The position numbers were made by a program, and so were the translations under genes. Under the pieces are notes generated by a model. The model was not told where the DNA came from. It did no database searches and saw nothing but the letters and a program-made list of their open reading frames with translations. Below, one piece after another: positions 8,605 through 17,219 of a stretch of 64,000 nucleotides of DNA (positions are counted from its first letter, which is position 1; each line of letters begins with the position of its first letter). Source of the DNA: Leuconostoc kimchii IMSNU 11154 (GTDB taxonomy: Bacteria > Bacillota > Bacilli > Lactobacillales > Lactobacillaceae); NCBI RefSeq assembly GCF_000092505.1, contig NC_014136.1, forward strand, positions 1,054,001 through 1,118,000, written 5' to 3'.

Positions 8605-8653
8605 ACGATAGGGCATGATATACTAACAGTATAGTCATAACGTATCGTTTTTT
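8605..8653 (+). terminator. Terminator after the HxlR gene
   Basis: A long imperfect hairpin: outer ACGATA/TATCGT, inner ATGA/TCAT and TATACT-aac-AGTATA, followed by T6. An extended -10-like TGATATACT inside it is taken to be part of the stem. Confidence 0.7.
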
Positions 8654-8667
8654 AGTTAAACCAAATA

Positions 8668-8695
8668 TTGTGGCTTATTATCAGAATTATATATT
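8668..8695 (+). promoter_or_regulatory. Probable pheST promoter
   Basis: TTGTGG (8668-8673), a 16-base spacer and TATATT (8690-8695). Transcription would begin near 8702, at the start of the T-box leader. Confidence 0.55.
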
Positions 8696-8702
8696 TTAAA
8701 CA

Positions 8703-8920
8703 CAGAGAATGACCTAGTAATTGCATGCTTGATTCAGCGAGTGGTATATTTTTGGTGAAAGTACCATGGAAAGCATCCAAAGAATTTCAGTCAGGAGTGT
8801 TTGGCATAATTGCCAACGGTAGACAACGTTATCGTCATTAAAGCTGGTGAAAACCAGAAAATTGGGTGGTACCACGGTTTTTAACGTCCCATGTTATCTT
8901 TTTGATAGCATGGGATTTTT
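8703..8920 (+). promoter_or_regulatory. T-box riboswitch leader of pheST (tRNA-Phe responsive)
   Basis: The leader opens with an AGAGAATGACCTAGTAA-type start of Stem I and carries a candidate Phe specifier TTC followed by A (8786-8788). The antiterminator bulge/T-box core ATTGGGTGGTACCACGG is at 8861-8877. The terminator hairpin TCCCATGTTATC / GATAGCATGGGA (8887-8914) ends in T5. Uncharged tRNA-Phe should pair with the specifier and the T-box to favour antitermination. It fills most of the 376-base gap before pheS. Confidence 0.92.
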
Positions 8921-8963
8921 GTATGAATTGGTTAGGTTATTTAGAAGTTGAAAGGAAATAGTT

Positions 8964-10013
8964 ATGAGTTTAGTTGAAGATCTCACGGCACTGAAAAAGA
9001 CAGCAGTTGAAAGAATTAATACTGCTGGTGTAGATGTTGAATCATTACGAGTGAAGTTGTTAGGCAGGAAAGGTGAGCTGACAACTTTACTTAAGGGTAT
9101 GAAAAATGTACCTGCTCAAGATCGTAAAACAGTTGGTGAAGTTGGTAATCATGTACGTCAAACGATTACTAATTTATTAGCCGAAAAAAAAGCAGCTGAA
9201 GAAGTCGCAAAATTAAATAAGCAACTAGCATCTGAAACAATTGATGTGACATTACCTGGTAGTTCACATGTTGTTGGGCAACCACATGTTTTGCAACAAA
9301 TCATTGACGAGATTGAACAACATTTTCTTGGTTTGGGTTTTAAAATCATTGATGATACGGTTGATTCACCAGAAGTTGAAACCGATGAATATAATTTTGA
9401 ACGGGAGAACTTACCCAAAGACCACCCAGCACGTGATATGCAAGATACATTTTACATTACCCCAGAGATTTTATTGCGTACACAGACATCCCCCGTACAG
9501 TCACGTTCACTTGAAAAACATGACTTTTCAAAGGGGCCTTTAAAAATGATTGCACCAGGAAAAGTGTATCGTCGTGATACTGATGATGCAACACATTCTC
9601 ATCAATTTCACCAAGTTGAGGGAATGGTTGTTGGTGAAAATATTACAATGGCTGATTTAAAGGGGACGCTGCTTTCGATTATGCAAGCATTGTTTGGTGA
9701 AAAACATCAAATTCGGATGAGACCATCTTATTTTCCATTTACTGAGCCTTCTGTCGAAGTTGACGTTTCGTGGAATGAGGTCACCCCAGACATGAAACCA
9801 GAGGATATTGAATGGATCGAGGTATTGGGCGCCGGTATGACACATCCAAATGTGTTAAGGATGGATGGCGTTGATCCTGAAAAATATTCTGCTTTCGCTT
9901 TTGGATTAGGACCAGATCGATTTGCTATGTTAAAGTATGGCGTGGATGACATTCGCCAATTCTATCTTAATGACATACGATTTTTATCACAATTTAATCA
10001 GAAAGGGAACTGA
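8964..10013 (+). CDS. pheS: Phenylalanine--tRNA ligase alpha subunit
   Basis: A 349-residue class II synthetase catalytic subunit. The N-terminal coiled-coil tRNA-binding arm (residues about 1-90) is followed by motif 1/2 regions (RTQTSPVQSRSLEK; VYRRDTDDATHSHQFHQVEG) and motif 3 (FAFGLGPDRFAML near the C-terminus). It works as an alpha2-beta2 tetramer with PheT to charge tRNA-Phe. The Ala of FAFGLG that tunes the substrate pocket is the common form. It starts at ATG behind GAAAGGA, lies directly after the T-box leader, and is 2 bases from pheT. Confidence 0.98.
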   Translation: MSLVEDLTALKKTAVERINTAGVDVESLRVKLLGRKGELTTLLKGMKNVPAQDRKTVGEVGNHVRQTITNLLAEKKAAEEVAKLNKQLASETIDVTLPGSSHVVGQPHVLQQIIDEIEQHFLGLGFKIIDDTVDSPEVETDEYNFERENLPKDHPARDMQDTFYITPEILLRTQTSPVQSRSLEKHDFSKGPLKMIAPGKVYRRDTDDATHSHQFHQVEGMVVGENITMADLKGTLLSIMQALFGEKHQIRMRPSYFPFTEPSVEVDVSWNEVTPDMKPEDIEWIEVLGAGMTHPNVLRMDGVDPEKYSAFAFGLGPDRFAMLKYGVDDIRQFYLNDIRFLSQFNQKGN

Positions 10014-10015
10014 AA

Positions 10016-12472
10016 ATGAAAACAAGTTTGACGTGGCTGAATGAATATCTAAATAACACCATTAATTTGGAACCAGCAGCTGTAGCGGATTTAGCAGAAC
10101 AAGTGGAACGAACGAGTGTTGAAATTAATGAGAGCACAACGATTGCAAAGGGACAAGATGGTCTTATCGTGGCAAAAGTTATGCGGGTTCAACCTCACCC
10201 TGATTCTGATCATATGGTTATCGCACAAGTTAATGTTGGTACATCTGATCTCGTGCAGGTTGTTACCGGGGCACCTAATATTGCAGAAGGTCAATTAGTA
10301 ATTTTGGCAACCGTTGGCGCGCATATTATCAAGCATGATACAGGTGAATTGATTACTTTAGAAAAAGTAACATTACGTGGTCAAGATTCCTATGGTATGT
10401 TAGTTGCTTTACAAGAAATTGGTTTCGACAACAAGATTGCACCTAAAAATTTTGAAGATGGTATACACATTTTTACTGCGCAAGATCATGTTAAACCAGG
10501 GGATGATGCGCTTGTAGTTTTGGGAATGAATGAACCTGTTTTAGATACAGATTTAACACCTAATCGTGCAGATATGTTATCGATGATTGGCACTGCCTAC
10601 GAATTTGGGGCGATGCTCAAGCAAAAAGTCACGATACCTGATTTTGCTTTGGTGGAGTATGAGTCTTTGGCCAGTGAGCAAATAACCGTTAAATTGGATG
10701 ATGACGCATTAGCACCTAAATACGCATTACGCGTGATAAACAATGTTACAGTGACAGATTCACCACTTTGGTTACAAAAACGTCTGTGGAACGCAGGTAT
10801 GCGCCCTATTAACAATATTGTTGATATTACGAATTACATGATGTTGATGTATGGTCAACCAATACATGCTTTTGATTTAGATAAATTAACGAATCATGAA
10901 TTACATATTCGTCGCGCAAAAAAAGATGAGCAATTAGTCACATTAGATGAGCAAACACGTCAATTACGCTCAGGGGAAGATATCGTGATTGCAACAGTTG
11001 ACGAGCCTTTGATGTTAGCTGGTGTTATGGGTGGAAAAAGTTCTGAGGTTGACCGGCAAACTAAACATATTGTGCTAGAAAGTGCAGTATTTAATCCTAG
11101 CCTTATCCGTGCAACAGCACGTCGTCACAATTTACATTCAGAAGCGTCAGCACGTTTTGAACGTGGTGTTAATTGGGACAATACATTTACGGCACTAGAT
11201 CATGCGGCGCAATTATCAGATGAATTGGCAGGTGGACAGATTGCTAGAGGACAAGTAGTAGCGTCAGATAGTCAGCGGTCAACTAGAACAATCGCACTTT
11301 CAACGCAACGGGTTAATCAAATTCTAGGAACAGCTTTGACCGTAAGTGATATAACAACGATTCTAGATCAACTCGCTTTTGATTATCAAACACATGACGA
11401 TTATACTGAAGTAACTCTGCCAGCACGTCGCCCAGATATGGGAATTGCTGCTGATCTAATCGAAGAGATCGCACGATTGTATGGGTATGATAACCTGCCT
11501 GTGACATTACCATATGGGCAAACAACACCTGGTCAATTAACACAACAACAGCGTCAAATACGTGCTAGCCGACGCATTATGGAAAGCTTAGGCTTGAATC
11601 AAGCGATTTCTTATGTATTAACGACGCCAGAAAAGGCACAACAATTTGCTGAAAACACAACAGCAAAGTTATTAACGTTAGACTATCCAATGAGTTCAGA
11701 TCGTACCACTGCTCGTCAAAATTTATTAGCAGGTTTGCTTGAAGATGTGGCCTATAATGTGAACCATTTTGTTCGTGATATTGCACTGTATGAGCAAGGA
11801 CGTGTTTTTATAGCCAATGAAAAAAACGACTTACCTACTGAAGTGGAACACATTGCTGGTATTTTAACTGGTAATTATGCAACATCGACTTGGCAAGCCT
11901 CAAAAACAGATCGGTCTGTAGACTTTTATGATATTAAGGGCATCGTTTCAAATTATTTAGATCAAATAGGTGTTAATCATGTGAGATATGTTGCGACTGA
12001 TCGTCACGTCAACATGCATCCTGGACAAACGGCTGATATTTATGCAGGGGAAGTTTATCTTGGGTTTGTTGGGCAACTACACCCACTGGTCACTAAAGCA
12101 CAAAAACTAGCACCAGTTTTTGGATTTGAGCTAAACTTGTTTGCTGTGATGTCTCAGGTACAATTGGATGTCCACTATCACAAAGTTTCACGTTTCCCTC
12201 AAATGAGCCGTGATGCTGCATTATTAGTTAACGCAGATATTGAACATGCAACGATTGAATCACTAATTAAGCAAGTTTCGGGTGATAAACTAGTTGATAT
12301 TAAGTTATTTGATGTTTATATGGGTGATAAATTACCTTCTGGAAAAAAGTCATTAGCATACACACTCACTTATCAAGATGATGATGGGACATTGCTTGAA
12401 GCTGAAGTTAACTCAGATTTTGAAAAGGTCACAACTGCCTTGATTGACGAACTTCATGTTGAAGTACGCTAA
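10016..12472 (+). CDS. pheT: Phenylalanine--tRNA ligase beta subunit
   Basis: An 818-residue protein of the usual length. In order: an N-terminal EMAP/OB-like tRNA-binding domain (VMRVQPHPDSDHMVIAQVNV, about residues 57-76), B3/B4 editing domain (hydrolysis of mischarged Tyr-tRNA), B5 domain and class II-like core (DLIEEIARLYGYDNLP), and a C-terminal ferredoxin-fold anticodon-binding domain (HKVSRFPQMSRDAALLV). It pairs with PheS. AAAGGGAACTGAAA supplies its ribosome site inside the pheS end. The end of the operon has no obvious hairpin before the murA promoter. Confidence 0.98.
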   Translation: MKTSLTWLNEYLNNTINLEPAAVADLAEQVERTSVEINESTTIAKGQDGLIVAKVMRVQPHPDSDHMVIAQVNVGTSDLVQVVTGAPNIAEGQLVILATVGAHIIKHDTGELITLEKVTLRGQDSYGMLVALQEIGFDNKIAPKNFEDGIHIFTAQDHVKPGDDALVVLGMNEPVLDTDLTPNRADMLSMIGTAYEFGAMLKQKVTIPDFALVEYESLASEQITVKLDDDALAPKYALRVINNVTVTDSPLWLQKRLWNAGMRPINNIVDITNYMMLMYGQPIHAFDLDKLTNHELHIRRAKKDEQLVTLDEQTRQLRSGEDIVIATVDEPLMLAGVMGGKSSEVDRQTKHIVLESAVFNPSLIRATARRHNLHSEASARFERGVNWDNTFTALDHAAQLSDELAGGQIARGQVVASDSQRSTRTIALSTQRVNQILGTALTVSDITTILDQLAFDYQTHDDYTEVTLPARRPDMGIAADLIEEIARLYGYDNLPVTLPYGQTTPGQLTQQQRQIRASRRIMESLGLNQAISYVLTTPEKAQQFAENTTAKLLTLDYPMSSDRTTARQNLLAGLLEDVAYNVNHFVRDIALYEQGRVFIANEKNDLPTEVEHIAGILTGNYATSTWQASKTDRSVDFYDIKGIVSNYLDQIGVNHVRYVATDRHVNMHPGQTADIYAGEVYLGFVGQLHPLVTKAQKLAPVFGFELNLFAVMSQVQLDVHYHKVSRFPQMSRDAALLVNADIEHATIESLIKQVSGDKLVDIKLFDVYMGDKLPSGKKSLAYTLTYQDDDGTLLEAEVNSDFEKVTTALIDELHVEVR

Positions 12473-12490
12473 TTTAATTTTTAATTTAAT

Positions 12491-12519
12491 TTGAGTTACA
12501 ATCATTTTCACTGTATAAT
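12491..12519 (+). promoter_or_regulatory. murA promoter
   Basis: TTGAGT (12491-12496), a 17-base spacer and TATAAT (12514-12519) with an upstream TG. It matches a strong sigma-A promoter. Confidence 0.8.
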
Positions 12520-12553
12520 TGAATTTGGACTATAACTTTTACAAGGAAAATTC

Positions 12554-13840
12554 ATGGCTAAAATAATTGTACGCGGTGGCAAACGCCTCCATGGTGAGGT
12601 CACAATCGGTGGCGCAAAAAATTCGACAGTGGCATTAATACCAGCTGCTATTTTGGCTGATACACCGGTCAAATTTGATACGGTGCCACAAATTTTGGAT
12701 GTCAAAAATTTGCAATTGATTTTGAATGCAATGAACGTGAAGTCAACTTTTGCAAATGGTAATTTAGACATCGATCCAACACATATTATAGAGAGTGATT
12801 TACCCAGTGGTGCGATTAAGTCATTGCGCGCCTCATATTATTTTATGGGAGCGCTCCTAGGACGCTTTAATCGTGCGACGGTAACCTTCCCCGGTGGTGA
12901 TAATTTAGGTAGACGACCAATTGATCAGCACATCAAGGGCTTTGAGGCTCTTGGTGCAATAGTTACTGAAAGCGACGACATTATTCATATTGATGCAACT
13001 GAACATGGTCTCATAGGGGCACGAATTGCGTTAGATACTGTTTCCGTGGGAGCGACAATTAATATTATTTTGGCAGCTGTGCGCGCAAAAGGTCAAACAG
13101 TGATCGAAAATGCGGCACGTGAACCAGAAATTATTGATATTGCAACATTTTTAAATAATATGGGTGCCAATGTGAGAGGTGCCGGAACCGATACGATTCG
13201 AATTGCTGGTGTCCCAAGTCTTAAGGCACGTAATACGCATACTGTTATTCCAGATCGTATTGAAGCTGGTACTTACATGAGCATGGCCGCAGCGTTTGGT
13301 GATGGCGTGACAATTAAAAATGTCATACCAGAGCATTTGGAATCGTACACATCGAAATTAATTGAAATGGGCGTTAACTTAGATATTGGTGAAGATACGA
13401 TTCATGTGTATAAATCAGATGATTTGAAACCGGTCAATATTAAGACAATGCCATATCCTGGATTTGCGACAGACTTACAGCAGCCAATTACGCCTTTGTT
13501 ATTAATGGCTTCTGGTGAAAGTAGTATTAACGATACAATTTATCCAAAACGTGTTAAACATGTGGAGGAATTACGAAGAATGGGTGGTGACATTGATTCT
13601 GATAGGCCGGGTCATATTCGTGTCAATCATTCACCTAGATTAGTTGGCACAGACGTTGAGGCTGCTGAAATTAGGGCAGGTGCTGCCTTAATTATTGCAG
13701 CTATTATGGCTGAAGGAGAGACAATTATTAATGATGCTGATCATATTTTACGAGGGTATGATCGTATTCAAGATAAGTTAACAACCCTAGGCGCGGATAT
13801 TACAATTGAAGGTATTGATCTTATTAACTTAATGCCATGA
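12554..13840 (+). CDS. murA: UDP-N-acetylglucosamine 1-carboxyvinyltransferase with active-site Cys replaced by Asp
   Basis: A 428-residue enolpyruvyl transferase that starts peptidoglycan precursor synthesis by adding phosphoenolpyruvate to UDP-GlcNAc. The N-terminal [20 protein letters not shown] is diagnostic (KN catalytic Lys). The flexible active-site loop reads [17 protein letters not shown], so Asp116 stands where most MurA proteins have the Cys (E. coli Cys115) alkylated by fosfomycin. Cys-to-Asp is known to leave MurA active but fosfomycin-resistant, for example in mycobacteria and Chlamydia. Resistance here is an inference. It has its own promoter and an AAGGA ribosome site, and is the only MurA in the window. 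Confidence 0.97.
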   Translation: MAKIIVRGGKRLHGEVTIGGAKNSTVALIPAAILADTPVKFDTVPQILDVKNLQLILNAMNVKSTFANGNLDIDPTHIIESDLPSGAIKSLRASYYFMGALLGRFNRATVTFPGGDNLGRRPIDQHIKGFEALGAIVTESDDIIHIDATEHGLIGARIALDTVSVGATINIILAAVRAKGQTVIENAAREPEIIDIATFLNNMGANVRGAGTDTIRIAGVPSLKARNTHTVIPDRIEAGTYMSMAAAFGDGVTIKNVIPEHLESYTSKLIEMGVNLDIGEDTIHVYKSDDLKPVNIKTMPYPGFATDLQQPITPLLLMASGESSINDTIYPKRVKHVEELRRMGGDIDSDRPGHIRVNHSPRLVGTDVEAAEIRAGAALIIAAIMAEGETIINDADHILRGYDRIQDKLTTLGADITIEGIDLINLMP

Positions 13841-13859
13841 TTTGTGTTCTTTAAAGTTG

Positions 13860-13888
13860 TTGCAATTTAATATACGTTATGCTAAACT
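13860..13888 (+). promoter_or_regulatory. Probable rpmE2 promoter
   Basis: TTGCAA (13860-13865), a 17-base spacer and TAAACT (13883-13888). A leader of about 50 bases follows before the AAGGAG ribosome site. Confidence 0.55.
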
Positions 13889-13946
13889 ATACTAGTTATA
13901 TACTGACTCTGTTACAGAAGTATCAGGGCGCTAAGGAGAATTTATT

Positions 13947-14213
13947 ATGCAAGCAGAAATCCATCCAAAATACCAAAAGGTTGTCTTTCTTGATGCCTCA
14001 ACAGGTAAGAAGTTTTTGTCAGCTTCAACTGTAACATCAAACGACACAACTGATTTTGAAGGTGTAGAATATCCTGTTATTCGTATGGATATTACATCAG
14101 ATTCACATCCATTTTACACAGGTAAGCAAAAGTTTACACAAGCAGATGGTGCGGTCGACAAGTTCAACAAGAAATTTGCTGGATTTGGCTTCAAAAACAA
14201 CGAAGAACAATAA
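13947..14213 (+). CDS. rpmE2: 50S ribosomal protein L31, type B (zinc-free)
   Basis: An 88-residue type B L31. The N-terminus [29 protein letters not shown] is characteristic, and the zinc-binding CxxC of type A L31 is absent. The C-terminal [15 protein letters not shown] matches the family. In species with both types the B form replaces the A form under zinc limitation; here no zinc form is in view. The good Shine-Dalgarno CTAAGGAGAA lies 9 bases before ATG. It is a monocistronic unit with its own promoter and terminator. Confidence 0.96.
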   Translation: MQAEIHPKYQKVVFLDASTGKKFLSASTVTSNDTTDFEGVEYPVIRMDITSDSHPFYTGKQKFTQADGAVDKFNKKFAGFGFKNNEEQ

Positions 14214-14228
14214 TATACTTCGTTTTTA

Positions 14229-14260
14229 TAAAAGCGTTCACTTTGGTGGACGCTTTTATT
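14229..14260 (+). terminator. Terminator after rpmE2
   Basis: The 13-bp stem TAAAAGCGTTCAC / GTGGACGCTTTTA has one G-U pair and a TTTG loop. The T run is short, so strength is uncertain. Confidence 0.75.
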
Positions 14261-14382
14261 GTTAAATTATAATGAAAGAGAATATAGCAAGTGATAAATA
14301 GTTTGTTATTAATGGTACCGTAACATTACCATTGATACAAATGAATTGACCGTGTTTATCATTGCATATGTATTAAAAAATT

Positions 14383-15759
14383 ATGGCTCGAACAATTATG
14401 CCAGTTAAGCTACACGAAAAAATAGTGGCAGAAGTTAATGATGTACGAATAGATGGTATGGGAATAGTGAATATTACACCATCATATCCGTTATACATAG
14501 CAGATGCTATTCCAGGTGAAGAGATATTATTGGAAGTGACTCAAGTTGATAAATTGTCCGGTTATGCTCGAGTGCTTGAATGGTTAAAAACGTCCGATAA
14601 ACGACAAAATAGTCAACGGCAATATTTGATTGACGCTGGAACAGCACCACTTGTAAATTTAAAATATCAGGCGCAACTTGAATTAAAACAAATGCAAATT
14701 CAACGTCTGTTTGATCAACGCGGCATAGTAAGTAGTGTTGATTCAACGATTGGTATGAAAGCGCCATCGTATTATCGTAATAAAACAATTGTTCCTGTTA
14801 AATGGCAAGATGGGCATTTAACAAGTGGCTTTTATCGTCGGGGTAGCCATGAACTAGTACCTATGACAGATTATTTTGTAAATGATGCTGACATTGACAA
14901 GGCCATTATTACGGTACGTGATATATTAGAAAAATATAACATTAGCGCTTTTGACCCAGATATTGAACAAGGTGCTATGCGTTATATTATGATTCGTCGG
15001 GGTTTTTACTCACATGAACTAATGGTTGTACTAGTATCCAATCATGAAACGATTAAATTTGAAGAGAATATTATCACTGATATTTGTCAACAGTTACCCG
15101 ATTTAACGAGCTTGATTTTCAATTACAGTCCTAAAAAAGAATATGTTTTATTAAGCCCAAATAATAGAACACTCTGGGGATCGGCCGCTATTCATGATAC
15201 GCTATTGGGTTATGATTTTGTTATTGGTCCAAATTCCTTTTATCAAGTCAATCCACAAATGACAGAAAAATTGTATGATCTGGCGGCTCAAAAGGCCAAT
15301 CTTAAAACAACTGATGTTGTTATTGATGCTTATTCAGGTATTGGAACAATTGGTATTACAGTTGCTAATCAAGTTAAACAGGTGCTGGGTGTAGAAGTTG
15401 TGCCTGGTGCCGTCGCAGATGCGCAACTTAATATTAAGGCTAATAAAATTAAAAACGCGACATATATTTTAGCCGACGCGCCTGAGCAATTTAAACGTTG
15501 GCAAGATGCTGGGCTTAAACCAGATGTTGTTTTTGTTGATCCGCCACGACGTGGATTAACTAGTCAGCTCATCCAAGCCACAGTTGACATGGGACCAGAT
15601 CGTTTGGTCTATATTAGTTGCAATCCAGTTACTTTAGCGCGCGATACAGTTGAAATTCTAGAAAAAGGGTACCACCTTAGTGGCACAATTTTACCGGTAG
15701 ATCAGTTTCCACAAACGTCACATATTGAAAGTATTACAGTATTTAAGAAAAGTTCTTGA
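14383..15759 (+). CDS. TrmA/RlmD-family 23S rRNA (uracil-5-) methyltransferase lacking Fe-S cysteines
   Basis: A 458-residue m5U methyltransferase of the TrmA/RlmD group. An N-terminal TRAM domain (about residues 1-70) is followed by the insertion domain and a SAM-binding fold: FYQVNPQMTEKLY, DAYSGIGTIGITV, VFVDPPRRGL, and the catalytic Cys in YISCNPVTLARD. The [4Fe-4S] region that normally reads C...CGGCQLQHL reads AGTAPLVNLKYQAQL, so the cluster ligands are gone. The likely target is U747 and/or U1939 of 23S rRNA, not distinguishable here. There is no ribosome site next to the ATG; a 7-bp hairpin (14311-14333) lies 50 bases upstream. Confidence 0.9.
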   Translation: MARTIMPVKLHEKIVAEVNDVRIDGMGIVNITPSYPLYIADAIPGEEILLEVTQVDKLSGYARVLEWLKTSDKRQNSQRQYLIDAGTAPLVNLKYQAQLELKQMQIQRLFDQRGIVSSVDSTIGMKAPSYYRNKTIVPVKWQDGHLTSGFYRRGSHELVPMTDYFVNDADIDKAIITVRDILEKYNISAFDPDIEQGAMRYIMIRRGFYSHELMVVLVSNHETIKFEENIITDICQQLPDLTSLIFNYSPKKEYVLLSPNNRTLWGSAAIHDTLLGYDFVIGPNSFYQVNPQMTEKLYDLAAQKANLKTTDVVIDAYSGIGTIGITVANQVKQVLGVEVVPGAVADAQLNIKANKIKNATYILADAPEQFKRWQDAGLKPDVVFVDPPRRGLTSQLIQATVDMGPDRLVYISCNPVTLARDTVEILEKGYHLSGTILPVDQFPQTSHIESITVFKKSS

Positions 15760-15865
15760 TACAATGTAATTATAACTAAGGGACTAATGATGATTGTTTG
15801 AGTATGTATGCTGGACAGTTACGGGTTAATTTTTGAAACAGCAGTGCTGTTATTTTGGAGTATAA

Positions 15866-17197
15866 ATGAATTATTCAATAAAAAAAATAGGTGCCGTTTT
15901 AAGTGCCGTGACACAAGGTAATGACCAAATTAAGGTAACGGGTGTGGCGTTTAATTCGCGAGATGTTAAGATTGGTGATCTGTTTGTTGCACTAGTCGCT
16001 GATAGTGATGGTCATCGATATCTACAAGATGCCCTAGATAGAGGCGCAGCAGCCGTTTTAGTTGATGATAATCATGCTATTAGTGAGAAGCTACCTGCAA
16101 TTATAGTCAAGGACACCCTAACAGCGTTACAGCAACTTGCTAGCTATTATAGACAACAAATTAACCCAAAAGTAATTGCCATTACAGGATCTAATGGTAA
16201 AACAACAACGAAGGATATGACAGCGGCAATTGTATCAACAGTGTTTAAAACATTTAAAACACCAAATAACTTCAATAACGAAATTGGCGTACCAATGACT
16301 TTGTTATCAATGCCAGAGGATACAGAGGTCTTGGTTGTTGAACTAGGAATGGATCGTTCTGGACAGCTCACGATGTTATCTCAGTTAGTTCAACCAGATA
16401 TTGCAATTATTACCATGATAGGTGAGGCTCACATTGAATTTTTTAAAACACGTGCTAACATTGCCAAGGCAAAATTAGAAATTACAAATGGGCTAAAGGC
16501 AGATGGTGTGTTGTTTATTCCTTTTGATGAGCCACTTTTGACACAAGCTGTTATTATGCAAAGGGTAGTGTGGTTTGGACAAAATATTGATGCTGTGGAA
16601 ACAGCATCTGACCATACAAATTTTATTTACAAAAATACTCGGTTTGCAATTCCGCTAATTGGTGGGTATAATATTATGAATGCGCTCGCAGCGATTTCAG
16701 CGGGTATCTTATTACATATTGATTTAAAAAAAGCCGTACAGGCGCTACAAACATTTGATTTGACAAAAAATCGCACAGAACGGCTCGTTACTGCTCGCGG
16801 CGTGATTTTGATTAGTGATGTCTATAACTCAAATCCAACAGCAGTGGCAGCAGTTTTGGCGACTTTAAAAGCAATACCAGCGCAACACAAGTATGTTGTT
16901 TTGGGTGATATGTTAGAATTAGGCGAACAGGCAAATGAATTACATGCTGGTTTGGGGCAAAAAGTATTAGATGCAAATGTTGATGGTGTTTATCTAGTTG
17001 GAAAATTATTCAATCAGAATATGGCACCAATGTTAAAGACACAGTTCGAATCATCGGATGTGCATCAATATACAACCGACCAATTAGCCAAATTGACCTT
17101 GGATTTACAAACGTTAGGTGAGGCGGGCGATGTGATCTTGTTAAAAGCAAGTCACGGGATCCATCTTGAAAACGTTGTTAACGCATTGATAGAATAA
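15866..17197 (+). CDS. murF: UDP-N-acetylmuramoyl-tripeptide--D-alanyl-D-alanine ligase
   Basis: A 443-residue Mur ligase that adds the D-Ala-D-X dipeptide to the nucleotide-linked tripeptide in peptidoglycan synthesis. The P-loop is ITGSNGKTTTKD (about residues 107-118). PNNFNNEIGVP and VVELGMDRSGQL are central-domain signatures; the C-terminal domain has LISDVYNSNPTAV. Leuconostoc is typically vancomycin-resistant through D-Ala-D-Lac termini, so this MurF may accept the depsipeptide, though I cannot see this directly. The ribosome site TGGAG is 6 bases upstream. The 106-base leader also has an AAGGGA followed by the micro-ORF MMIV (15787-15801). Confidence 0.96.
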   Translation: MNYSIKKIGAVLSAVTQGNDQIKVTGVAFNSRDVKIGDLFVALVADSDGHRYLQDALDRGAAAVLVDDNHAISEKLPAIIVKDTLTALQQLASYYRQQINPKVIAITGSNGKTTTKDMTAAIVSTVFKTFKTPNNFNNEIGVPMTLLSMPEDTEVLVVELGMDRSGQLTMLSQLVQPDIAIITMIGEAHIEFFKTRANIAKAKLEITNGLKADGVLFIPFDEPLLTQAVIMQRVVWFGQNIDAVETASDHTNFIYKNTRFAIPLIGGYNIMNALAAISAGILLHIDLKKAVQALQTFDLTKNRTERLVTARGVILISDVYNSNPTAVAAVLATLKAIPAQHKYVVLGDMLELGEQANELHAGLGQKVLDANVDGVYLVGKLFNQNMAPMLKTQFESSDVHQYTTDQLAKLTLDLQTLGEAGDVILLKASHGIHLENVVNALIE

Positions 17198-17219
17198 TTT
17201 TTGTATTGGGGATGCAAAG

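Noticed and set aside
8616..8637. Extended -10 TGATATACT as a pheST promoter, or an HxlR operator
   Set aside because: The bases lie inside a long hairpin followed by T6, better explained as the terminator of the HxlR gene. An operator role is not excluded.
14272..14301. 9-codon ORF MKENIASDK before the rlmD-like gene
   Set aside because: Its ATG overlaps a TATAAT -10-like sequence and it has no ribosome site.
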